Assembly: GCA_012799795.1 (NCBI GenBank)
Contig: JAAZKO010000013.1
Location: forward strand, 1-11,831
Source: Minisyncoccota bacterium
Lineage (GTDB): Bacteria; Patescibacteriota; Microgenomatia; UBA1400; PJMF01
Reading direction: 5' to 3'
DNA: 11,831 bases
Both the position numbers and the translations under genes were made by a program. Numbering within the stretch: position 1 is the stretch's first letter; each line of letters begins with the position of its first letter. This document shows, one piece after another, positions 7,855 through 11,831 of this stretch. The notes below the pieces were generated by a model. That model was not told where the DNA came from, did not search any database, and saw nothing but the letters and a program-made list of their open reading frames with translations.

Positions 7855-9375
7855 ATGTCCGAACAAAGTTATGACAATCAAACAATTGAACAAATTTGTC
7901 AAATGGCTAAAAATGATTTAGAAAGCAGCCTGAGCCCAGCCATCTTCAACACCTGGATTCTTCCCAGTCCACTAACAAAAATTAGAATTATTGATGAACT
8001 AAAAGCTGAAGCTACAATTAATTGTATGACTGCTTTTCATGCTACCAACCTCAAATCCAATCTTTATTTACCAATTAAAACCGCATTAGAAAAATATGTT
8101 AACAAATCTTTAGAAATTAATTTTATAGTTGGCGAAAACAAAAGAGCTGTTAAAAAAGATGGTGGCTTTATTAAAACAGACCAGCGCTTTGATCAAGAAA
8201 AAAAACAAAATTTAAAAGATAACAATAGGTTTAAAGAAAATAGTGCTGAACCAGGACTACTCTCCCCAACCGTTGATGAGTTATTTTCTTACTCTAATAT
8301 TAAGAATAACACTGTAGATCGATATCTTTTAAGAGCAAAGCAAATTGGTCTTAAAAGCGATTTTACCTTTAAAAATTTTGCTGTCGATCCTAGCAATCAA
8401 ATGGCTCATGCCGCTGCTACTAAAGTCGCTAGCAGTCTAGGCTCAAGCTACAACCCTTTATTTTTATACGGAGGAGTTGGGGTGGGAAAAACTCATTTAA
8501 TGCACGCCATCGCCAACTACGTTTTAAAAAACGAACCCGACACAAACATTGTTTTTTGTACTGGTGAAGAATTTACTAACGAAATTATTCGCTCCATCCA
8601 AAACAAAAATTCTGCTCAATTTCGTAATAAATATCGACGAGCAGAACTATTATTATTAGATGACATTCAATTTATTGCTGGCAAAAAAAGCGTTCAGGAA
8701 GAATTTTTTCACACCTTTAACGCTTTAACCGCCAATAATTCTCAAGTTGTTTTAACTTCGGACCTACCACCCCATGAAATCAGTCTTTTAGAGGATAGAA
8801 TTCGCTCTCGATTTGAGGCGGGTTTAATGATTGATATTCAGCAACCAACTTTGGAGCTGCGCACTGCCATTTTCTTGCTTAAAGCCCAATCAAACCACAT
8901 TAATATACCCAATCATTTAGCCCAAAGAATTGCGGCCCAAGTTGATAGTGCTAGGAGAATTGAGGGTATTATTAAAAAAATTCGTAGTGCGGTCGAGTTG
9001 CAAGGCGCTGAAATCAGCATAGAGCTGATTGATTTAATATTAAAAAAAGAAATTCGACAAAACCATCAAAAAACCTTAAGGGTGAAGCCACAAGACATTA
9101 TCCAAAGTGTCAGTAATCATTTTCACCTCAAACAAAGTGCAATTAAAGGAGGAAGACGTAATAAAGAGCTGGTTAGGGCTAGACATATAGCTATGTTTTT
9201 GTTAAGACAAGAATTAAACAGTTCTTTAGAAGAAATTGGCCAGTGGTTTGGTGGAAGAGATCACACTAGCGTTATTCATGCTGTAAAAAAGATTGAAAAA
9301 GAACTTTTAGTCGATGAGGGCATTGCTCAAGACGTTTCCGCTTTAAAAATGTCATTAGTGGCAATTTCTAGATAA
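7855..9375 (+). CDS. dnaA: Chromosomal replication initiator protein DnaA
   Basis: DnaA binds DnaA boxes at the origin, forms an ATP-dependent filament and opens the duplex. All four domains are visible in this 506-residue protein: domain I (about 1-95, with FNTWILP), a variable lysine-rich domain II (about 96-160), the AAA+ domain III, and the DNA-binding domain IV. Domain III has Walker A GGVGVGKT (206-213), Walker B LLLLDD (265-270), sensor 1 around VVLTSD (298-303), an arginine-finger region LEDRIRSRF (312-320, Arg319) and sensor 2 RRIEG (367-371). Domain IV carries the signature GGRDHTSVIHA (466-476). The loop after sensor 1 reads TSDLPP where TSDRPP is usual. The start is ATG in GTTTATGTC; an AGGG seven bases upstream is at best a weak ribosome site. 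It lies 102 nt after the VirB4 gene, with its own probable promoter and DnaA boxes between. Confidence 0.98.
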   Translation: MSEQSYDNQTIEQICQMAKNDLESSLSPAIFNTWILPSPLTKIRIIDELKAEATINCMTAFHATNLKSNLYLPIKTALEKYVNKSLEINFIVGENKRAVKKDGGFIKTDQRFDQEKKQNLKDNNRFKENSAEPGLLSPTVDELFSYSNIKNNTVDRYLLRAKQIGLKSDFTFKNFAVDPSNQMAHAAATKVASSLGSSYNPLFLYGGVGVGKTHLMHAIANYVLKNEPDTNIVFCTGEEFTNEIIRSIQNKNSAQFRNKYRRAELLLLDDIQFIAGKKSVQEEFFHTFNALTANNSQVVLTSDLPPHEISLLEDRIRSRFEAGLMIDIQQPTLELRTAIFLLKAQSNHINIPNHLAQRIAAQVDSARRIEGIIKKIRSAVELQGAEISIELIDLILKKEIRQNHQKTLRVKPQDIIQSVSNHFHLKQSAIKGGRRNKELVRARHIAMFLLRQELNSSLEEIGQWFGGRDHTSVIHAVKKIEKELLVDEGIAQDVSALKMSLVAISR

Positions 9376-9463
9376 AGCGAGCACATTAAAAAACTGATGG
9401 TTTAGTGTTTATTGCAACTAATACATGTAAATTATTGGGTTTATTCGGAAACCTTAATAACCT

Positions 9464-9504
9464 TGTGGAAAAAACCTGAACAAGCTGTGAACAATTGTGA
9501 ATAA
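9464..9504 (-). promoter_or_regulatory. Three DnaA boxes, first oriC cluster
   Basis: The + strand reads TGTGGAAAA (9464-9472, one mismatch to TGTGGATAA), TGTGAACAA (9486-9494, two mismatches) and TGTGAATAA (9496-9504, one mismatch), all in the same orientation. The last two are spaced 10 bases apart and share a short palindrome, ACAATTGT. Confidence 0.7.
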
Positions 9505-9545
9505 CTTTATACTAGGTGTTAATTACTAGATTGAGTTTTACTAAA

Positions 9546-9597
9546 GTATTCACAGTCTTCAACAAAAGAACCCACTATTTTTTTTAACTTATTCACA
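9546..9597 (+). promoter_or_regulatory. Two DnaA boxes, second oriC cluster (opposite orientation)
   Basis: GTATTCACA (9546-9554, two mismatches to TTATCCACA) and TTATTCACA (9589-9597, one mismatch) point toward dnaN, opposite to the first cluster. The TTATTCACA form, which also occurs inverted at 9496, may be the preferred box of this lineage. Confidence 0.7.
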
Positions 9598-9653
9598 ATA
9601 AAAAAACAAAAATTAGACGGCTCTGTCGCTTGTTAAATTAATATTTTTTTTAC

Positions 9654-9692
9654 TTTTACACTTTTTCACCGCCCCTACTACTACTATTACTA
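9654..9692 (+). other. Degenerate DnaA boxes, GC block and DnaA-trio element
   Basis: Two weak boxes, TTTTACACT (9654-9662) and TTTTTCACC (9662-9670), each match TTATNCACA at all but two positions. They are followed by GCCC (9671-9674) and then six trinucleotides, CTACTACTACTATTACTA (9675-9692). On the complementary strand these read 3'-GAT-5' four times, AAT, GAT, which is the DnaA-trio pattern known from the B. subtilis unwinding site, where it guides a DnaA filament onto single-stranded DNA. The order box - GC block - trio - AT-rich DNA is the same here. Confidence 0.75.
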
Positions 9693-9714
9693 ATTAAATT
9701 TAAATTAATTAATA
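9693..9714 (+). other. AT-rich DNA unwinding element
   Basis: These 22 bases directly follow the DnaA-trios and contain only A and T, including TTTAAATT and ATTAATTAAT. Their position and composition fit the site of initial duplex opening. Confidence 0.65.
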
Positions 9715-9728
9715 GGAAAAATAAAAAA

Positions 9729-9763
9729 AACCATTAGTTATAACCATTATTATCATTTACAAT
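9729..9763 (+). promoter_or_regulatory. Possible dnaN promoter with AACCATTA direct repeat
   Basis: AACCATTA occurs at 9729-9736 and again at 9742-9749, a 13-base period. A -10-like TACAAT (9758-9763, one mismatch) lies 15 bases before the dnaN ATG, which predicts a very short leader. No good -35 element is seen, so the repeat might be a binding site for an activator or repressor. This is tentative. Confidence 0.4.
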
Positions 9764-9778
9764 AAATAAAAAGAACTT

Positions 9779-10918
9779 ATGAAAATTATTGCACTCCAAG
9801 AAAATCTTAAACAAGAATTAGATCATTTACAAAAAGTTGTACCAAACAAACCGCAACTGCCCATTTTGTCTTCAATATTTTTAAAAACACAAAACAACAA
9901 ACTGCTTTTGGCCGCTACAGATTTATATTTAGGAATAAGATCTAGCTTAGTGGTTGAGGTAAAAGAAAAAGGCTCTTTGGTGGTTGATGGGGATACTTTT
10001 CGTAGTTTAATTTCGTCTCTCTCTCCCGGAAAAATTGATTTAGAGTTGTCAGAATCGGTTTTAAAAATTAGTCAAGGAAAAACGAAGGTTAAATTAAGTT
10101 GTCAGTCTGCAGAGGAATATCCTAAATTTCCCAAAGTAACAGGCAACAGCTTTAATTTAAAAGTTCTTGATTTGGAAAAAATTCAGAATCTAGTGGTTTT
10201 TGCTTCAAGCAACGATCAAACGAGGCCAGTGTTAACCTCACTTTTAATGAAGTTTTCCAACAAAAACTTAATGGTTATTGGAACTGATGGCTTCCGCCTG
10301 GCCAGCGTGATTTTTAATGAGCTTAAGTTCTCTTTTAATCAAGATATGTTAGTTCCCGCCAAAGCAATTACCGAACTATTAAGAATTGCCAAGCAGTGTC
10401 AGGCTGAAGAAATAGAGGTAACTGTAGCCAACGAACTTAAACAGCTTCTGTTTAGGGTTGATAGCGTTGAGTTTTTTGTGCGCTTAATTGAAGGAGACTA
10501 TCCTCCATATCAAAAAATTGTCCCGCCAAACTTTAAACTTACAGTTGAAATAGATAGCGATGAATTTTTAAGTCAATTAAAGAGAGCGCAAATTTTTGCT
10601 AGAGAAACATCAAACATCGTTCGTTTATCATTTAAAAATCAGGATAAAAGTAATTTTTTAGTGATAAAGGCAATTTCTCCTAGTTATGGTGAATATTTAA
10701 GTGAGGTTTTAGTTAATATAAAAACAGAGCTTAGTAAAGAAGAAATTGCAGAAATACAGATTGCTTTTAATGCTCTTTATCTAATTGAATTTATTAATGC
10801 CGTTAATGCTGAAAAAATATTAATGTCAATTAATGAAAACCTAAAACCAGCGCAGTTTGCTAGTGAAGAAAATAAAAACTATTTTTATATTAGTATGCCC
10901 TTCAGAGTTAACGAATAG
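9779..10918 (+). CDS. dnaN: DNA polymerase III beta subunit (sliding clamp)
   Basis: The clamp encircles DNA and tethers the replicative polymerase and other DNA-processing proteins. The 379-residue length is normal for the family (about 365-380). Recognisable segments are the N-terminal KPQLPILSSIFLKT and LAATDLYLGI, the central GTDGFRLA (168-175), and the C-terminal YFYISMPFRVNE, equivalent to the usual MPMRL ending near the partner-binding pocket. The start is ATG in AACTTATG, preceded only by a weak purine run (AAAAAGAA). It lies 403 bases after dnaA, with the predicted origin between them. The stop is 21 bases before the rpmH start, and the rpmH promoter lies in that gap. Confidence 0.97.
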   Translation: MKIIALQENLKQELDHLQKVVPNKPQLPILSSIFLKTQNNKLLLAATDLYLGIRSSLVVEVKEKGSLVVDGDTFRSLISSLSPGKIDLELSESVLKISQGKTKVKLSCQSAEEYPKFPKVTGNSFNLKVLDLEKIQNLVVFASSNDQTRPVLTSLLMKFSNKNLMVIGTDGFRLASVIFNELKFSFNQDMLVPAKAITELLRIAKQCQAEEIEVTVANELKQLLFRVDSVEFFVRLIEGDYPPYQKIVPPNFKLTVEIDSDEFLSQLKRAQIFARETSNIVRLSFKNQDKSNFLVIKAISPSYGEYLSEVLVNIKTELSKEEIAEIQIAFNALYLIEFINAVNAEKILMSINENLKPAQFASEENKNYFYISMPFRVNE

Positions 10919-10922
10919 CCTA

Positions 10923-10931
10923 TGCTATAAT
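10923..10931 (+). promoter_or_regulatory. Extended -10 promoter of rpmH, leaderless transcript likely
   Basis: TGCTATAAT (TG at 10923-10924, perfect TATAAT at 10926-10931) lies directly behind the dnaN stop. Only 8 bases separate the -10 from the rpmH ATG at 10940. With the usual start about 7 bases downstream of the -10, the transcript would begin at or next to the ATG. A consensus -35 is not visible, as is common for extended -10 promoters. Confidence 0.75.
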
Positions 10932-10939
10932 TACGCCTT

Positions 10940-11086
10940 ATGAAAAGAACTTGGAATCCTAAGAAAAAAAAACGCCTAAGAATGCATGGTTTTTTGTCGA
11001 GAATGTCTAGTCCTGGCGGTAAAAAAATATTAGCTAGACGCAGGGCTAAAAAAAGAAAAAAATTAACCGTTCTTAAAAAAGGCTAA
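10940..11086 (+). CDS. rpmH: 50S ribosomal protein L34 (bL34)
   Basis: This short gene encodes 48 residues: MKRTWNPKKKKRLRMHGF at the start and KKILARRRAKKRKKLTV near the end. That is the L34 pattern (MKRT.QP...R.HGFR.RM...GR.VL.RRR.KGR..L). The family is usually 44-47 residues, so this one is of normal size with a short KKG tail. L34 is a very basic protein of the large ribosomal subunit. A strong extended -10 stands 8 bases upstream of the ATG and there is no Shine-Dalgarno, so translation is probably leaderless. rnpA follows after 32 bases, the classic rpmH-rnpA order. Confidence 0.97.
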   Translation: MKRTWNPKKKKRLRMHGFLSRMSSPGGKKILARRRAKKRKKLTVLKKG

Positions 11087-11105
11087 CCCCCCTTATTTTT
11101 TAGGG

Positions 11106-11111
11106 TAAAAT
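11106..11111 (+). promoter_or_regulatory. Possible -10 element in front of rnpA
   Basis: TAAAAT (one mismatch to TATAAT) lies 7 bases before the rnpA ATG, the same spacing logic as at rpmH, and would give a leaderless rnpA message. No -35 or extended -10 TG is present. Co-transcription from the rpmH promoter is equally possible. Confidence 0.35.
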
Positions 11112-11118
11112 TAATTTA

Positions 11119-11490
11119 ATGTTGGCAAAGAAAAACCGCTTCAACCTATCTGAAGAGAAAAATAGTCGTTTATTTAGTTCTAGCGAACGCTTTTCTACCA
11201 ATAGTTTACTTTTTTATTATCGAACAAACGACTCGTGGCTGAGGGTCTCAGCCATAGCGCCATCAAAATTATTTAACAAGGCTTCTCAACGCAACAAGAA
11301 AAGGCGTTTAATTTATAATTTAATTAATAAAATAGCTAAAAAATCTACTGAAACAAAAAAACAAGACCTATTAAAAGAAAAACTAGATTTAATAATTGTT
11401 TATAAAACAAGCAATATAAAAGAGAAAAACATAGAAAAAGATTTAAACCTCTTTCTTGAAAAAAACATTAAAAAAAATGAAATTTTATAA
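11119..11490 (+). CDS. rnpA: Ribonuclease P protein component
   Basis: RnpA binds the catalytic RNA of RNase P and helps remove the 5' leader of precursor tRNAs. The 123-residue length is typical. The N-terminus (LAKKNRFN) and the basic helix SQRNKKRRLIYNLI (residues 56-69) correspond to the conserved RNR motif region, here Arg58-Asn59-Lys60 with Lys61-Arg62-Arg63. A beta strand LDLIIVYK follows in the position of the usual DLVVIA strand. The sequence is otherwise divergent and lysine-rich, as expected in a fast-evolving AT-rich genome. Position between rpmH and yidD supports the call. Its end overlaps the yidD start by 14 bases. No Shine-Dalgarno is seen. Confidence 0.9.
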   Translation: MLAKKNRFNLSEEKNSRLFSSSERFSTNSLLFYYRTNDSWLRVSAIAPSKLFNKASQRNKKRRLIYNLINKIAKKSTETKKQDLLKEKLDLIIVYKTSNIKEKNIEKDLNLFLEKNIKKNEIL

Positions 11491-11659
11491 ATTATTAAGC
11501 ACTATTCGTCATAATATCATGTATAGTGTTTTTGGCTACTCATCGGTTTGCTTTCAGGAGCCGAGTTGTGGTCAATATACTGTTATGGAAATAAAAAAGA
11601 ATGGTACAATTATCGGGTTAATGAAAGGTGTTTGGCGCGCTTTGCATTGCCACCAATAA
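11477..11659 (+). CDS. yidD: Membrane protein insertion efficiency factor YidD
   Basis: YidD is a small membrane-associated protein that helps YidC-dependent membrane insertion. The 60-residue product contains the family pattern: a cysteine-containing segment VCFQEPSCGQYTV (family form CRFxPTCSxYA), then KNGTIIGLMKGVWRALHCHQ (family form KHGxxKGxxLxxxRLxRCHP). The ATG at 11477 is preferred because it gives MKFYKLLSTIRHN, a natural YidD N-terminus. A TTG at 11456 in the same frame would add seven residues. The gene overlaps the end of rnpA by 14 bases and is followed by yidC after 6 bases, so the three genes are probably translated from one message. Confidence 0.92.
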   Translation: MKFYKLLSTIRHNIMYSVFGYSSVCFQEPSCGQYTVMEIKKNGTIIGLMKGVWRALHCHQ

Positions 11660-11665
11660 CTACTT

Positions 11666-11831
11666 ATGGAATTTTTAATTAGTTTTTTTAGCGAGGCTTT
11701 ATTGTTTTTAAATGGGGCCTTGGGAAGCGTGGGTTTAGCGCTGATTGTGTTTACTATTGTAATTCGTTTATTAGTTTTACCCCTAACTTTACCCAGTATA
11801 AAATCAAGTCAAAAAATAAAAAAATTACAAC
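11666..11831 (+). CDS. yidC: YidC/Oxa1 family membrane protein insertase (3' partial)
   Basis: Only the first 55 codons are in the window; the gene runs off the right edge. The translation begins MEFLISFFSEALLFLNGALG, then GLALIVFTIVIRLLVLPLT and IKSSQKIKKLQ. This matches the first core transmembrane helix and following basic cytoplasmic loop of the YidC/Oxa1 family (GLAIILFTLIIRLLLLPLT...SMKKMQ). The Arg in VIRLLVLP corresponds to the conserved arginine of the insertase groove. The protein starts close to the core domain without a long periplasmic domain, as in Gram-positive-type YidC. The ATG lies 6 bases behind yidD, without a Shine-Dalgarno (context CTACTTATG). Confidence 0.93.
   Translation, partial: MEFLISFFSEALLFLNGALGSVGLALIVFTIVIRLLVLPLTLPSIKSSQKIKKLQ

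Larger units (their letters stand above)
9376..9778 (+). other. Predicted chromosomal replication origin (oriC) between dnaA and dnaN
   Basis: This 403-base stretch has no plausible gene. From left to right it holds a region without clear features (to about 9460), a cluster of DnaA boxes (9464-9597), an AT-rich spacer, two degenerate boxes, a short GC-rich block, DnaA-trio repeats (9675-9692), an AT-rich unwinding stretch and the probable dnaN promoter. The dnaA-dnaN position and this order of elements make it a strong origin candidate. I see no clear terminator behind dnaA. Confidence 0.85.

Noticed and set aside
7730..7921. Possible 63-residue gene spanning the dnaA promoter
   Set aside because: It overlaps the end of VirB4 and the start of dnaA in another frame, and the region is better explained by promoter and DnaA boxes.
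11084..11105. Terminator between rpmH and rnpA
   Set aside because: Only a CCCT/AGGG four-base-pair stem around a T-rich loop can form, and the T run lies inside the loop rather than after the stem.

Overview
This 11.8 kb window is AT-rich, and every convincing gene lies on the + strand. It carries a replication-origin neighbourhood (dnaA - oriC - dnaN - rpmH - rnpA - yidD - yidC) preceded immediately by a type IV secretion system (T4SS) gene cluster. The core gene order is that of many bacterial origins. The T4SS proteins (PrgI-type membrane protein, VirB4-type ATPase, long low-complexity tails), the near absence of Shine-Dalgarno sequences and the low GC together suggest a member of the Candidate Phyla Radiation (Patescibacteria), possibly Microgenomates-like. 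That placement is an inference from gene style, not from a phylogenetic marker. TGA is used as a normal stop, so the standard bacterial code applies.

Positions 1-7752 hold the T4SS block. It contains a very large membrane protein (cut off at the left edge) ending in a papain-like C39-type cysteine peptidase domain, a small membrane-anchored protein of unknown family, a PrgI/VirB3-like protein fused to a carboxypeptidase-regulatory-like beta domain, a free-standing protein resembling the N-terminal domain of TraC/VirB4 ATPases, and a complete VirB4-type ATPase. The genes are tightly packed (9-nt gap, 4-nt ATGA overlap, 52-nt gap, zero-gap TAAATG junction), as expected of an operon. A plausible reading is a cell-envelope DNA or protein transfer machine with its own wall- or protein-cleaving domain. 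No relaxase, coupling protein or pilin is visible in the window.

Positions 7753-9778 hold the dnaA promoter, dnaA and the main origin. The dnaA promoter (TTGTCA-18-TATAAC) contains two DnaA-box-like sites, one in the spacer and one on the -10, which predicts autoregulation. The 403-base gap between dnaA and dnaN contains several DnaA boxes of the variant TTATTCACA, then two degenerate boxes, a short GC-rich stretch, six DnaA-trio repeats and an AT-rich unwinding region. This matches the layout known from the Bacillus subtilis unwinding site.

Positions 9779-11831 hold the sliding clamp gene dnaN, the ribosomal protein L34 gene rpmH (with a consensus extended -10 only 8 bases before its ATG, so probably leaderless), RNase P protein rnpA, the overlapping membrane-insertion factor yidD, and the 5' end of yidC. 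These link replication initiation, RNA maturation, translation and membrane protein insertion in one co-directional block.
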